Positions 1-9,399 of a stretch of DNA of 64,000 nt are shown in pieces. The notes beneath the pieces are model-generated. The model saw only the letters and a list, made by a program, of their open reading frames with translations, ran no database searches and was not told the DNA's origin. Every line of letters begins with the position of its first letter. The stretch's first letter is position 1. This stretch comes from Thiocystis violascens DSM 198 (GTDB lineage: Bacteria > Pseudomonadota > Gammaproteobacteria > Chromatiales > Chromatiaceae). The stretch covers positions 372,001-436,000 of the forward strand of contig NC_018012.1 in NCBI RefSeq assembly GCF_000227745.2. Reading direction: 5' to 3'. The position numbers and the translations under genes were made by a program.

Positions 1-202
1 GGAAGAGGAACTCAAAGAGAAGATCTTCAAGAACATGTCCAAGCGTGCCGCCGAGATGCTGCGCGAGGATCTCGAATCCAAGGGCCCCGTGCGCGTGAGC
101 GACGTCGAGGGCGCGCAGAAGGAGATTCTCGCCGTGGCGCGCCGCCTCGCGGACAGTGGCGAAATCATCCTGGGCGGCAAGGGCGGGGAGACCATGCTGT
201 GA
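1..202 (+). CDS. fliG: Flagellar motor switch protein FliG, C-terminal end (partial)
   Basis: Only the last 66 codons are present. The frame opens at base 2 and ends with TGA at 200-202. The peptide holds the end of the FliG C-terminal domain: a charged helix (EEELKEKIFKNMSKRAAEML), the conserved SKGPVRVSDVEGAQ turn and a last helix with LADSGEI. In the family this domain carries the charged ridge that meets the stator and makes torque in the C-ring. The assignment rests on this peptide and on the fliH-fliI-fliJ order that follows. The stop overlaps the GTG start of fliH (GTGA), so the two are probably translationally coupled. Confidence 0.93.
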   Translation, partial: EEELKEKIFKNMSKRAAEMLREDLESKGPVRVSDVEGAQKEILAVARRLADSGEIILGGKGGETML

Positions 203-990
203 ACCGGTCCCGGTCAGGGTTGGCGGAACAGATGTTTCCGGACGCGCAGCGCTGGATGCCGCCGGATGTGACCACCCCGCCGTTGTGCGAACCCGAACCC
301 GAACCCGAACCTCTCGTCCATCGGCCGACGGCGGACGAACTCGCGGCTATCGAGGAGGCCGCGCGAGCGGCCGGAGCCGAGGCTGGTTTTGAAGCGGGCT
401 ATCGGGAGGGACTCGAACAGGCGTTGCAAGAGGCCGGAGAAGAGCGCGATGCGCGCCTGGCGCGCGAGACGGAACTGCGGACACTTCAGGAAGCGACATT
501 GCAAGAAACGATCGCGGCGCTGGAGGGTATCGCGGCCGATCTTGCCGATCCCCTGGCCCGCTCCGCGGATGACCTGGAGCCCGAATTACTAATGCTGGTG
601 GAGACGCTGGCCAAACGGGTCGTCATGGATGAATTGCGTCAACGTCCCGACCTCATTGCGCGTGTTCTCCGACAGGCGCTGGCCCAGTTGCCCTCGCGCA
701 ATCGTCCGCTGCGGGTGCATGTCCATCCTGACGACCAGGCCATTCTGGATGCCTATGCCAATTCCATCGGCGAATCGTTGACCTGGCTCGCGGACCCCGC
801 CATCGAGCGCGGCGGTTGTCTTATCGAAAGCGGCGCCAGTCGCATCGATGCCAGACTGGAGACGCGGCTGCGGCAGTCCATCGATGCGATCTGGGGGGAA
901 CTGGCGCAGCCGATGGAATCCGCCCCTGCCGAGCCGCCGGAAGCGCAGATGGAAGTCCCGCCGGAAGCGCCGCTGGAGAACGATGCATGA
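199..990 (+). CDS. fliH: Flagellar assembly protein FliH
   Basis: A 263-residue protein starting with GTG that overlaps the fliG stop. FliH is the cytoplasmic stator-like partner that holds the FliI ATPase and docks it at the export gate. Visible features are a short Glu-Pro run near residues 31-38, a helical middle with the GxxxG-type pattern [17 protein letters not shown] at about 60-75, and a C-terminal domain ending [23 protein letters not shown], which is typical of FliH/HrpE/YscL proteins. The tail after about residue 235 is rich in Pro, Glu and Ala. The stop overlaps the ATG of fliI (ATGA). Position between fliG and fliI supports the call. Confidence 0.93.
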   Translation: MNRSRSGLAEQMFPDAQRWMPPDVTTPPLCEPEPEPEPLVHRPTADELAAIEEAARAAGAEAGFEAGYREGLEQALQEAGEERDARLARETELRTLQEATLQETIAALEGIAADLADPLARSADDLEPELLMLVETLAKRVVMDELRQRPDLIARVLRQALAQLPSRNRPLRVHVHPDDQAILDAYANSIGESLTWLADPAIERGGCLIESGASRIDARLETRLRQSIDAIWGELAQPMESAPAEPPEAQMEVPPEAPLENDA

Positions 991-2369
991 CCGAGGTCAT
1001 TCGAGATCTACGGGAGCAGGGTTCGCGTCAATTGGTTCATGGATTGCGCGAACGCCTTGAGCAATCGCGCCAGCGGATCGAGAAGACGCCCGATCCGCAG
1101 CCGGAAGGCCGACTCTCGCGCATGGTGGGCATGACCCTGGAGGCCGAGGGCATCCGATTGCCGGTGGGCGGGCGGGCCGCCATCCATACCGTCAACGGGA
1201 CGCAACTGGCCGCCGAGGTGGTGGGTTTCCAGGGCGAGCGGACCTTTCTGATGCCCGAGGGCAAGCTGGAGGGTCTGATTCCGGGCGCCCGCATCGAACC
1301 GCTGGAGCAGAGCCGCCGTATCCCGGTCGGTCCCGAACTGCTCGGGCGCGTGATCGATGCGCTCGGCCGGCCACTGGACGGCGGCGGGCCGCTGCGCACT
1401 CAGGAACTGGTGCCGCTCGAAGGTCGCCCGATCAACCCGCTGACCCGCGCGCCGGTCAGACAGCCGCTGGATGTGGGGATTCGTACGCTCAATGGACTGC
1501 TCTCGGTCGGTCGCGGACAACGGCTCGGACTCTTCGCCGGTAGCGGCGTCGGCAAGAGCGTCCTGTTGGGCATGATGACCAAGCACACCGAAGCCGACGT
1601 GATCGTGGTCGGTCTGATCGGCGAGCGCGGTCGCGAGGTCAACGAATTCATTCAGGATATTCTCGACGACGAATCGCGCCGGCGAACCGTGGTGGTGGCG
1701 GTGCCCGCCGACCAGTCGCCCTTGCTGCGTCAGCATGGCGCCTGGGTGTCGACCACCGTGGCCGAATATTTTCGCGACCGCGGGCTCAACGTGCTGCTGT
1801 TGATGGACTCCCTGACCCGCTTTGCCCAAGGCGCGCGCGAGATCGCCATGGCCATCGGCGAGCCGCCGGCCACCAAGGGCTATTCGGCCTCGGTGTTCGC
1901 CCGTCTGCCGCAACTCGTCGAGCGCGCCGGCAACGGGGATCATGGCGGCGGCTCGATCACGGCCTTTTATACCGTGCTGGCCGAGGGCGACGATCAGAAC
2001 GACCCGATCGTCGATTCGGCGCGCGCCATCCTGGACGGCCATGTGGTGCTGTCGCGCGAGATTGCCGAAAGCGGCCGCTATCCCGCCATCGATGTCAGCG
2101 CCTCGGTGTCGCGCGTCATGAGCGCCGTGGTGACCCCCGAGCATCAACGCGCGGCCTATCGTTTCCGGAGTCTGATGTCGACCTATGCGCGCAACCGCGA
2201 TCTGATCGCCGTGGGCGCCTATCGCAAGGGTTCCGATCCGCAGTTGGACGAGGCGGTCGCGATGAACCCGCGTCTGGAGTCGTATCTTGGACAAAACCGC
2301 ACCGAGGCGGCCAGCTTCGAACAGTCGCGGCGCGAGTTGTTCGACCTGCTGGGCATGCCGAGCGGATAG
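987..2369 (+). CDS. fliI: Flagellum-specific ATP synthase FliI
   Basis: A 460-residue F1-beta-like ATPase that powers or gates export of flagellar subunits. The Walker A motif FAGSGVGKS is near residue 183, with the Walker B region [15 protein letters not shown] and the conserved GEPPATKGY and [10 protein letters not shown] segments further on. The start was placed at ATG 987 because it overlaps the fliH stop and the protein then begins like other FliI proteins. A longer upstream frame exists but would run through fliH. Length is normal for the family. It acts with FliH and FliJ, which flank it. Confidence 0.97.
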   Translation: MTEVIRDLREQGSRQLVHGLRERLEQSRQRIEKTPDPQPEGRLSRMVGMTLEAEGIRLPVGGRAAIHTVNGTQLAAEVVGFQGERTFLMPEGKLEGLIPGARIEPLEQSRRIPVGPELLGRVIDALGRPLDGGGPLRTQELVPLEGRPINPLTRAPVRQPLDVGIRTLNGLLSVGRGQRLGLFAGSGVGKSVLLGMMTKHTEADVIVVGLIGERGREVNEFIQDILDDESRRRTVVVAVPADQSPLLRQHGAWVSTTVAEYFRDRGLNVLLLMDSLTRFAQGAREIAMAIGEPPATKGYSASVFARLPQLVERAGNGDHGGGSITAFYTVLAEGDDQNDPIVDSARAILDGHVVLSREIAESGRYPAIDVSASVSRVMSAVVTPEHQRAAYRFRSLMSTYARNRDLIAVGAYRKGSDPQLDEAVAMNPRLESYLGQNRTEAASFEQSRRELFDLLGMPSG

Positions 2370-2386
2370 GCGCGAGGAGACAACCC

Positions 2387-2824
2387 ATGAGCGTGAAACG
2401 CTTCGAGCGCCTGCGCAAGATCCGCGAGGCGCAGGAAAACGAGGTGGCGGTCGTCCTGGCCAGCCGTCTGGCGGAATTGAACCGTGCCGAGCAGCAGCGT
2501 GACCAGTTGTCCGAGTATCAGAGCCAGTATTTGCATTCCGGCTTGCCGAGCGATGCCCGCATGCTGAAGCAGATGGCCCAGATGCAGCAGCAGTTGCGCG
2601 AGGCATTGCAACAACAGGCGTTGCGCGTCGCCGCCGCCGAGTCGCAGGTGGAACAGGCCCGGTCGGTCTGGATGGAAAGGCATCAGGCAACCTTGTCGCT
2701 GGCAAAACTCATCGAGCGTCGCCGCCGGACCGAGAGCGTTCTGGACGGTCGCAAGCAACAGCGCGAGCAGGATCTCTGGGCGACCCGACAGGCTTTCCAG
2801 AAACACGCGAACGCGGATTCTTGA
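2387..2824 (+). CDS. fliJ: Flagellar export protein FliJ
   Basis: A 145-residue, strongly helical, Gln/Arg-rich protein that follows fliI by 17 bases with GAGGAGA upstream of its ATG. FliJ is the coiled-coil stalk that fits in the FliI ring and links it to FlhA. The sequence is almost one continuous coiled coil (RFERLRKIREAQENEVAVVL to the end), without membrane segments. FliJ proteins share little sequence, so size, coiled coil and position between fliI and fliK carry the call. Confidence 0.9.
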   Translation: MSVKRFERLRKIREAQENEVAVVLASRLAELNRAEQQRDQLSEYQSQYLHSGLPSDARMLKQMAQMQQQLREALQQQALRVAAAESQVEQARSVWMERHQATLSLAKLIERRRRTESVLDGRKQQREQDLWATRQAFQKHANADS

Positions 2825-2861
2825 AAGGGCGTTGTCATGATCATGCACACGAGGGCTTGAG

Positions 2862-4886
2862 ATGATTCAATTCAATCTTTGCACCGACCTCCTGTCTCAA
2901 GTGTACGCAGGCGCATCTGGCGAGACGGTTTCCCTGGAAACGCCGGAAGACGGTGGATTCATGGGCGCCCTTGGCACGCAATTGCAAAATATCCTGGTCG
3001 AATGGGGGGAGGATCCGGCCGAGATCGCGGCGCTTGACGGTCCGTCGCTCCTGGCGCAATTCCTGGCGCTCGCACAGGACCGCTTGCCGCCCGCCGACGA
3101 GCCGAGAATGACCGCTCAACCCCCGGCGTCGCTCCGTGCGGCGGCATCGAGCCCGCCGGAGATGCCTACGGATCTGTTGAACAAATTGCTGGAATCGTCG
3201 ATCGCCGGCGCATCGCCGGCGAGCGCGCAAGGCGCCGCCACGCTGTCGGAGATGCGTTCCGAAGGCGCCGGGCAGTCCGAGTCGCCGACGGCGATGCCCG
3301 CGGATCCGCTTCGGCGGTTAGTGCAGCCAACGCTGGCGGATGGCGTGGATCTTCCCCCGACGGCCGCCGCCTTCGCGCGTTCGCTGGAGTCAGAAGAAAC
3401 CGCGGCGTCGACGGCGATTCCCGCGGATCCGCTTCGGCGGTTAGTGCAGCCAACGCTGGCCGATGGTGTGGATCTTCCCCTGGCGACCGCCGCCCTCGCG
3501 CGTTCGCTGGAGTCAGAAGAAACCGTGGCATCGACGGCGATGCCCGCGGATCCGCTTCGGCGGTTAGTGCAGCCAACGCTGGCCGATGGCGTGGATCTTC
3601 CCCCGACGGCCGCCGCCCTCGCGCGTTCGCTGGAGTCAGAAAATACAGCGCCATCGACCGCGATGCCCGCGGATCCGCTCCGGCGGTTAGTGCAGCCAAC
3701 GCTGGCGGATGGCGTGGAAAGCGCCGATCCGACGGTCGCCGCCCTGGCGACTCCAATGGAGTCAGGAAAAACCGGGCCGCCGACGGCGGTTCCGGCGGAT
3801 CTACTCCGGCGATTGTTGCAGCCAACGCCAGCGGATGGCGTGGAAAGCGCCGGCCCGAGGGCAGCCGACCTTGTGAATCCGCTGGAATCAGAAGAAACCG
3901 CACCGCTGACGGCGATTCCCGCAGACTTGCCGCAGCGTTATTTGCAGCCGATGCCAGGGGATGGCGTGGCGACTTCCAAACCAGCGACTGCCGCTGCTCT
4001 GGTGAAATCTGGCGAGATCGTGCCGGCCTCGCTGCCGCAGGCGTTTCCCGCAGAGGCGTTAAGGCAGTGGTTGCCGTCGATTCCCGCGGATGACGTTGCG
4101 GCCATCCCAACGACCGCCGCCCTGGCGGATTCCGGTGAGTCCGGTCAGGCATCGATCCTGAAAGCAACCGCTCCGATCTGGTTGAACCAGTTCCCGCCGG
4201 GAGCGCGCGATACTGAAATCGGTGCGGCGCAGTCCGGAAACCCGCTGGCTGGAGAGGGGCAGGGTTTGCCGATGGTCTTCTCGACCCGTGGCGCCCTGCT
4301 CGATCTGGCACTGAAGGCGACGCACGAAACGGAGCGCCTCGCTGTCCGGGGCGCGTCCGACGAAGCGGCTGAGTTGCCCGAAACGGGGTTGCCCGCGACG
4401 AGCGTGACCTCGGTTGGGACTCAAAGCGGTTCCGGGCCGGCGCGGATATTCGATCTGTCCAATGTGTTGCGGCCCGGCGGCGAGACGGGCCTCGCGGAGC
4501 AGGTGAAATGGGTCATGCGGTCCGGTCTGGGGACGGCCGAGTTAACCCTGCACCCGCGGAGTCTGGGCGCCATGGAGGTGCGGGTGACCATGGAGGCCGA
4601 TCAGGCGCATGTCCAGTTTCTGTCGCCTCACCCGATCGTGCGCGAGGTGCTGGAAGCGGCACTGCCGCGGTTGCGGGATGCGCTGGCCCAGGATGGTTTG
4701 TCGCTGGGCAACGTGTCGATTTCCGAGCAAGCCCCCGAAAGACGCGGCGAACAGGATCGGGAGCGGGCTGGCAGCGCCCAAAACCGCCAGGATTTTGACG
4801 GTTCTGTCGGGGATGGTGTCGAGTCTCCGGATCTCGCCGGCAGCACCCTGTCCGCCTTAGCCGGGAGACTGGATTATTTTATTTGA
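2862..4886 (+). CDS. fliK: Flagellar hook-length control protein FliK (first copy)
   Basis: A 674-residue protein. The C-terminal about 110 residues form the hook-length control domain (LAEQVKWVMRSGLGTAELTL, then RSLGAMEVRVTME and VREVLEAALPRLRDAL), which in the family contacts FlhB and switches export from hook to filament subunits. The N-terminal two thirds act as a ruler and are poorly conserved. Here they hold about seven tandem units of 41-43 residues built on PADPLRRLVQPTLADGV (see separate repeat entry). It lies between fliJ and fliL. A second fliK-like gene lies at 24651-26711 on the other strand, so this one is taken as the main flagellar copy by position. Confidence 0.93.
   Translation: MIQFNLCTDLLSQVYAGASGETVSLETPEDGGFMGALGTQLQNILVEWGEDPAEIAALDGPSLLAQFLALAQDRLPPADEPRMTAQPPASLRAAASSPPEMPTDLLNKLLESSIAGASPASAQGAATLSEMRSEGAGQSESPTAMPADPLRRLVQPTLADGVDLPPTAAAFARSLESEETAASTAIPADPLRRLVQPTLADGVDLPLATAALARSLESEETVASTAMPADPLRRLVQPTLADGVDLPPTAAALARSLESENTAPSTAMPADPLRRLVQPTLADGVESADPTVAALATPMESGKTGPPTAVPADLLRRLLQPTPADGVESAGPRAADLVNPLESEETAPLTAIPADLPQRYLQPMPGDGVATSKPATAAALVKSGEIVPASLPQAFPAEALRQWLPSIPADDVAAIPTTAALADSGESGQASILKATAPIWLNQFPPGARDTEIGAAQSGNPLAGEGQGLPMVFSTRGALLDLALKATHETERLAVRGASDEAAELPETGLPATSVTSVGTQSGSGPARIFDLSNVLRPGGETGLAEQVKWVMRSGLGTAELTLHPRSLGAMEVRVTMEADQAHVQFLSPHPIVREVLEAALPRLRDALAQDGLSLGNVSISEQAPERRGEQDRERAGSAQNRQDFDGSVGDGVESPDLAGSTLSALAGRLDYFI
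3291..4160 (+). repeat. 123-bp tandem repeat inside fliK
   Basis: Unit starts (codon before the Met/Ile/Val-Pro-Ala-Asp motif) fall at 3291, 3414, 3537, 3660, 3786, 3912 and 4041, so the period is 123 bp for the first units and 126-129 bp later. The first four units are nearly identical at the DNA level over the PADPLRRLVQPTLADGV segment, while the last ones have diverged. All changes keep the frame. A weak earlier unit may start near 3163 (MPTDLLNKLLESS). This is an array growing or shrinking by whole units in the ruler part of FliK. Confidence 0.93.
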
Positions 4887-4962
4887 TTTCAACTGGTTAC
4901 TTTTGCGATGATCGTCTGCTACCAGAGGCCGGATGCGCGGTTCAGAGGGATCGATGCGTTTT

Positions 4963-4978
4963 TGGTATCTGGTATGCT
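4963..4978 (+). promoter_or_regulatory. Candidate sigma-54 promoter before fliL
   Basis: TGGTATCTGGTATGCT has GG and GC separated by exactly ten bases, as required for the -24/-12 elements of RpoN promoters (consensus TGGCACG-N4-TTGC). It lies in the 131-base gap between fliK and fliL, 40 bases before the fliL start. In pseudomonads the fliL-flhB operon is RpoN dependent, which fits. The -12 element is imperfect (ATGC for TTGC). Confidence 0.55.
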
Positions 4979-5017
4979 GGTCCGCATACATTCGATGACT
5001 ATCCGTCAGGGTGAAAC

Positions 5018-5587
5018 ATGGCCGAGAAAGCGACCGAACCGAAACCGAGCAAGGGCTCCAGCGGCAAGCTCAAGCTGATAATACTGATTTTGGTTGTCTT
5101 GTTGATCCTCGCCGCGGGAGGCGGTGCCGCCTATTATTTCCTGTTCCGGGGCGCCGCGGAACCGGCCGAAGAGGGGGGGGCGTCGGATGAATCCGCATCC
5201 GAATCCGCGTCCGAACCCGTTGCCGAACCCGTTGCCGTTACCGCGCCGCCCAAGCCGCCACTGGAAGAGGCGCCGTTGATCTACCATGCGCTCGAGCCGG
5301 TGACGGTCAATATCACGGCACCCGGTCCGGTGCGTTTTCTTCGTCTCAATATCACCGTCGTCACGCGCGATCAGAATGTCATCGCCGCCGTGGAGAAGCA
5401 CCTGCCATTGATCCGCAACGATCTGCTCGCGCATCTCTCGGGACAGAATTACAGCACGGTCAATACACCGGAAGGCAAGGACGCATTGCGCGGAGAATTG
5501 AAGAGCATGCTGATCAATGTCTTGACTCGGGCCAGGGAGCCCGCGGGAGTCGAGGATATTCTGTTCACAGACCTGGTCATGCAGTAG
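5018..5587 (+). CDS. fliL: Flagellar basal body-associated protein FliL
   Basis: A 189-residue single-pass inner membrane protein. A Lys-rich cytoplasmic N-terminus is followed by a transmembrane helix at about residues 17-40 (LKLIILILVVLLILAAGGGA), an acidic Ser/Glu/Pro linker, and the periplasmic FliL domain containing the conserved FLRLNITVV strand and the GKDALRGEL...LFTDLVMQ end. FliL rings surround the stator and raise its output. It begins the fliLMNOPQR-flhB operon, with a possible sigma-54 promoter just upstream. Normal length. Confidence 0.95.
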   Translation: MAEKATEPKPSKGSSGKLKLIILILVVLLILAAGGGAAYYFLFRGAAEPAEEGGASDESASESASEPVAEPVAVTAPPKPPLEEAPLIYHALEPVTVNITAPGPVRFLRLNITVVTRDQNVIAAVEKHLPLIRNDLLAHLSGQNYSTVNTPEGKDALRGELKSMLINVLTRAREPAGVEDILFTDLVMQ

Positions 5588-5602
5588 GAGCGCGACGCGG
5601 CA

Positions 5603-6583
5603 ATGGCGCAGCAGAGCGACATTCTCAGCCAGGACGAAATCGACGCGCTACTGCATGGCGTCGACGATGGCGATATCGATACCGATGCGAATCCTTTTCC
5701 GGTGGACGGGAATGCGCGATCCTTCGATTTTGCCACCCAGGAGCGCATCGTCCGCGGGCGCATGCCCACGCTCGATATGATTAACGAGCGCTTTGCGCGA
5801 TACCTGCGAATCCATCTCTTTAACATGCTGCGCCGCTCCTCCGAAATCTCCGTGGTTGGCGCCCGTGTCACGAAATTTTCGGAATATCTTCACGGGCTCT
5901 TTGTTCCGACGAGCCTGAACCTGGTGCGGGTCATCCCACTGCATGGAACCGGACTGTTCGTGTTCGATCCCAAGCTGGTTTTCAGTCTGGTCGACAACTT
6001 TTTCGGCGGCGACGGACGCTATTACTCCCGTATCGAGGGACGTGATTTCACGCCCATGGAACTGCGGGTGATCAAAAATCTGCTCGATGTCGCCTTCGAG
6101 GACATGCAGAAGGCATGGGAGCCGGTCATGCATCTGCAATTCGAGTTCATCAACTCGGAGGTCAATCCGCAGTTCGCCAATATCGTGAGTCCAACCGAGA
6201 TCGTGGTCATCAACGATTTTCATATCGAACTCGATGGCGGGGGCGGGAATCTGCATGTGACCCTGCCGTATTCGATGATCGAGCCGATTCGCGAGGTCTT
6301 GGACACGGGTTTGCAATCCGATCGCTCCGGCGTCGACGAACGCTGGCTGCGCGCGCTTAAGGAAGAGATCCCCACGGCTCAGGTCGAGATCAGCTCGGTT
6401 CTTACCGAGGCTACTCTGACGGTCCAACAATTGCTTGATATGCGTCCAGGCGACATTATTCCGATCAACCTGCCCGAATCGGTGGTCCTCAACGTCGAGG
6501 ATATTCCGCTGTTGCGCGGGAAGTTCGGTGTTGCCAACGGCTCCAATGCGATCAAAATTTCTGAATTTATTAATAAAAATTAG
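5603..6583 (+). CDS. fliM: Flagellar motor switch protein FliM
   Basis: A 326-residue C-ring protein. The N-terminal peptide LSQDEIDALLHGV is the conserved CheY-P binding motif. The middle domain (CheC-like fold) and C-terminal SpoA domain (LLDMRPGDIIPINLPESVVLNVEDIPLLRGKFG) follow. It receives CheY-P and passes the signal to FliG to reverse rotation. It starts 15 bases after fliL and is followed closely by fliN. Full length with no visible damage. Confidence 0.97.
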   Translation: MAQQSDILSQDEIDALLHGVDDGDIDTDANPFPVDGNARSFDFATQERIVRGRMPTLDMINERFARYLRIHLFNMLRRSSEISVVGARVTKFSEYLHGLFVPTSLNLVRVIPLHGTGLFVFDPKLVFSLVDNFFGGDGRYYSRIEGRDFTPMELRVIKNLLDVAFEDMQKAWEPVMHLQFEFINSEVNPQFANIVSPTEIVVINDFHIELDGGGGNLHVTLPYSMIEPIREVLDTGLQSDRSGVDERWLRALKEEIPTAQVEISSVLTEATLTVQQLLDMRPGDIIPINLPESVVLNVEDIPLLRGKFGVANGSNAIKISEFINKN

Positions 6584-6594
6584 CGGGTTGTGAC

Positions 6595-7128
6595 ATGAGT
6601 ACCGATACCGATACCGATCTCGATCCGAATGACGCCATTGCCGACGATTGGGCCGCGGCGCTGGAAGAGCAGAAAGACGCCACGACCGAGTCTGCGGCGT
6701 CTGCGGCGGTGCCGCCTCCTGCGCGGGATGCCGCGCCCCAGCGAGGCGCCGGGGAACGGACGCCCGCGTCGGCCAACCGCGGCGTTGGCGGGGGATCCAT
6801 GGATGCGCTGCAGGCGAAGCCCATGAATCCCGAAGATTTTTCCGGTATGCAGGCATCCGGTCGCGAAGACCTCAACCTCAACATGCTGCTGGATGTGCCG
6901 GTCACCATTGCGATGGAAATCGGCCGTACCAAGATCGCGATTCGCAATCTTTTGCAGTTGAATCAGGGCTCCGTAGTGGAGTTGGATCGTCTCGCCGGAG
7001 AGCCGCTGGATGTGCTCGTGAATGGCACCCTGATTGCCCATGGCGAGGTGGTGGTGGTCAACGAAAAATTCGGCATTCGTCTGACCGACGTGATCAGTCC
7101 CAGCGAACGGGTTCGCAAGCTCCGGTAA
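6595..7128 (+). CDS. fliN: Flagellar motor switch protein FliN
   Basis: A 177-residue protein whose last about 80 residues are the SpoA domain (LLDVPVTIAMEIGRTKIAIRN, then GSVVELDRLAGEPLDVLVNG and VVNEKFGIRLTDVIS). FliN forms the base of the C-ring and helps dock FliH. The N-terminal about 90 residues are an Asp/Ala-rich disordered extension, longer than in E. coli FliN but common in pseudomonad-type proteins. No CheC/CheX phosphatase domain (as in FliY) is present, which matters because cheZ is broken. Confidence 0.95.
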   Translation: MSTDTDTDLDPNDAIADDWAAALEEQKDATTESAASAAVPPPARDAAPQRGAGERTPASANRGVGGGSMDALQAKPMNPEDFSGMQASGREDLNLNMLLDVPVTIAMEIGRTKIAIRNLLQLNQGSVVELDRLAGEPLDVLVNGTLIAHGEVVVVNEKFGIRLTDVISPSERVRKLR

Positions 7129-7132
7129 ACCC

Positions 7133-7576
7133 ATGACGCTCCGTCGGCCTCGTTCCCGTCATCCGGCAGCGCGCGATCTGGGCCTGCTGATCGCCCTGGC
7201 CGCGCCGCCATTGCTGGCGGCTCCCGCGGCGGAGTCCGCACGGGCTGCGTCAGGGTACCTGGCCCAGTTGGTGGGCGGTCTGGTGCTCGTCATCCTGACG
7301 ATTCTGGTAATGGCCTGGATCCTGCGCCGCATGCCGGGCATGGCGGGCCAGGGACGGCAGGTCATCGAGATTCTGGCGGTGCGTGCGGTTGGGACGCGCG
7401 AACGCCTGATGCTCGTGCAGGTTGGGGAAGAGCAGATTCTGGTCGGGTTGACGCCGACCGGCATGCGCCATCTCCATACCCTGCGCACGCCGGTCGTCGT
7501 CGCGCCGGTGGAGCCGCGGGCGGGCGAGTTCGCGAGCCTGTTGCAGCGCGCCAGATCGCAGTGGGCGGGAAAATGA
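7133..7576 (+). CDS. fliO: Flagellar biosynthetic protein FliO
   Basis: A 147-residue protein with a hydrophobic N-terminal segment and a main transmembrane helix near residues 40-65 ([26 protein letters not shown]), followed by the small cytoplasmic FliO domain ([33 protein letters not shown]). FliO is a scaffold for FliP ring assembly. It follows fliN by four bases and overlaps fliP by ATGA. Weak sequence conservation is normal for this family. Position and topology make the call safe. Confidence 0.92.
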   Translation: MTLRRPRSRHPAARDLGLLIALAAPPLLAAPAAESARAASGYLAQLVGGLVLVILTILVMAWILRRMPGMAGQGRQVIEILAVRAVGTRERLMLVQVGEEQILVGLTPTGMRHLHTLRTPVVVAPVEPRAGEFASLLQRARSQWAGK

Positions 7577-8322
7577 AGGGCGCCATGCGACTGGGGCTTG
7601 TGTTGGCGTTCGCGCTGGTGCCCGGACTTGTCCTGGCCCAGATCGGGGGAATGAATGCGGTCACCGTCACCAGCGCGCCGGATGGCGGGCAGGTCTATTC
7701 GGTGACCCTGCAGATCCTGCTGTTCATGACCCTGCTGACCTTGCTGCCGTCGGCGCTCATCATGCTGACCTCGTTCACGCGCATCATCATCGTGCTGGGC
7801 ATTCTGCGCCAGGGGTTGGGCACCTCCCAAACGCCCTCGAACCAGATCCTGCTTGGATTGGCGTTGTTTTTGACCCTCTTTGTCATGGCGCCCGTGTTCC
7901 AGGAAATTTATGACACGGCCGCCATTCCCTACATGGAGGAGAAACTCGGCACCGAGGAGGCGCTCGGCAAGGCGATCAAACCGCTGCGCACCTTCATGCT
8001 GGCGCAAACCCGGGAAACCGATCTGTCGCTCTTCGCCGAGATCCGGGGACTCGACGGTTTCGACTCGCCCGACGCCATTCCGCTCAATCTGCTGGTGCCG
8101 GCCTTTGTGATCAGCGAATTGAAAACCGCCTTCCAGATCGGCTTCCTGATCCTGATTCCCTTTTTGATCATCGACCTGGTGGTGGCCAGCGTCCTCATGT
8201 CGATGGGCATGATGATGCTGTCGCCGATGATCATCTCGCTGCCTTTCAAGATCATGCTGTTCGTGCTGGTCGATGGCTGGTCGCTGGTGATGGGCACCTT
8301 GGCCCAGAGTTTTTTTACCTGA
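7573..8322 (+). CDS. fliP: Flagellar export gate protein FliP
   Basis: A 249-residue polytopic inner membrane protein with an N-terminal signal peptide ([19 protein letters not shown]) and conserved segments [47 protein letters not shown] and [19 protein letters not shown]. FliP5-FliQ4-FliR1 forms the export gate. The start was taken at ATG 7573, which overlaps the fliO stop. A GTG at 7561 would add four residues. Confidence 0.96.
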   Translation: MKGAMRLGLVLAFALVPGLVLAQIGGMNAVTVTSAPDGGQVYSVTLQILLFMTLLTLLPSALIMLTSFTRIIIVLGILRQGLGTSQTPSNQILLGLALFLTLFVMAPVFQEIYDTAAIPYMEEKLGTEEALGKAIKPLRTFMLAQTRETDLSLFAEIRGLDGFDSPDAIPLNLLVPAFVISELKTAFQIGFLILIPFLIIDLVVASVLMSMGMMMLSPMIISLPFKIMLFVLVDGWSLVMGTLAQSFFT

Positions 8323-8333
8323 GGTGATGCGCG

Positions 8334-8603
8334 ATGACGCCCGAAATGGTGATGGATATTGGCAAAGAGGCCGGCGAGGTCATCGTTTTGTTGGCGGCGC
8401 CGCCCCTGCTGGCTGGATTGACCATCGGTCTGATCGTCAGCATGATCCAGGCCGCGACCCAGATTCAGGAAATGACCCTCAGCTTCATTCCCAAGCTGCT
8501 GGGTGTCGGGGCCTCGCTGATCTTCGCGGGCCACTGGATGCTGTCGCTGATCACCGACTACATCATCCGTCTCTATCACAGTATTCCGAACCTGATCGGG
8601 TGA
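8334..8603 (+). CDS. fliQ: Flagellar export gate protein FliQ
   Basis: An 89-residue protein with two transmembrane helices ([22 protein letters not shown] and LLGVGASLIFAGHWMLSLITD) joined by the conserved loop IQAATQIQEMTLSFIPK. This size and pattern are diagnostic of FliQ, the small helical-hairpin subunit of the export gate. It sits 11 bases after fliP and 21 before fliR. Confidence 0.95.
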   Translation: MTPEMVMDIGKEAGEVIVLLAAPPLLAGLTIGLIVSMIQAATQIQEMTLSFIPKLLGVGASLIFAGHWMLSLITDYIIRLYHSIPNLIG

Positions 8604-8624
8604 TCCGAGCGGTCGCAATCCGTC

Positions 8625-9398
8625 ATGAACTTTGCCGCCGAGGAGATCGTGCTCTGGGTCGGCGCGCTGATGTGGCCATTCGTGCGCATCAGCGCCGCAC
8701 TGCTGGTCGCGCCGCTCTTCGGTGCCCGCAATGTCAATGTGCGCGCCCGGCTGGCGTTAGGGCTGCTGCTGGCGCTGGTCGTGGCGCCGCAGTTGGCCGC
8801 TCAGCCGACGGTCGATCCGCTCAGTCTGGGCGGATTGGTGGTGGCCATGCGGCAGATCCTGATCGGGGTCGCCATGGGCTTTATCCTGCAAATGGTCTTT
8901 TCGGCCCTGACCCAGGCAGGCGAATACATCGCGCTCTCGATGGGGCTGGGTTTCGCGTCGGCCGTCGATCCGGTCGGCGGGGTCCAGGTACCGATGATCT
9001 CGCAGTTTCTTACCATCCTGGCGACTTTGATCTTTCTGGCCTTGAACGGCCATCTGGTGCTGATCGAGTTATTGATCCGCAGCTTCGAGACCTTTCCGGT
9101 GACGGGCGCCGGATTGACCTCCGACGATTTGTGGGCGGTCATCGGCTTTGGCAGTCAGATGTTTTCCGGTGCCGTCCTGATTGCCCTGCCCGCGATGGCC
9201 TCGCTGCTTCTGGTCAATCTCGCGATGGGCGTGGTCACGCGGGCGGCGCCCCAGCTCAATATTTTCGCCGTGGGTTTTCCCGTGACCATTCTGGCCGGCT
9301 TTCTCATTTTGATACTGACGCTGCCGGCCTTGTCCGCGCGGATCGGCGAATTGCTCCTGATCGCGTTTGCGCTGATCCAGCAGATCACGAGAACCTGA
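8625..9398 (+). CDS. fliR: Flagellar export gate protein FliR
   Basis: A 257-residue polytopic inner membrane protein with the family segments VRISAALLVAPLFGARNVNVR, MGFILQMVFSALTQAGEYIA, MSQF-like ISQFLTILATLIFLALNGH and VNLAMGVVTRAAPQLNIFAVGFP. FliR closes the FliP/Q ring and contacts FlhB, whose gene begins one base after the fliR stop. Normal length. Confidence 0.95.
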   Translation: MNFAAEEIVLWVGALMWPFVRISAALLVAPLFGARNVNVRARLALGLLLALVVAPQLAAQPTVDPLSLGGLVVAMRQILIGVAMGFILQMVFSALTQAGEYIALSMGLGFASAVDPVGGVQVPMISQFLTILATLIFLALNGHLVLIELLIRSFETFPVTGAGLTSDDLWAVIGFGSQMFSGAVLIALPAMASLLLVNLAMGVVTRAAPQLNIFAVGFPVTILAGFLILILTLPALSARIGELLLIAFALIQQITRT

Positions 9399-9399
9399 C

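Noticed and set aside
1008-2705. 565-residue open frame on the minus strand across fliI/fliJ
   Set aside because: It is antisense to two clear flagellar genes, is rich in Arg/His/Gln as expected for a high-GC shadow frame, and has no recognisable domain.
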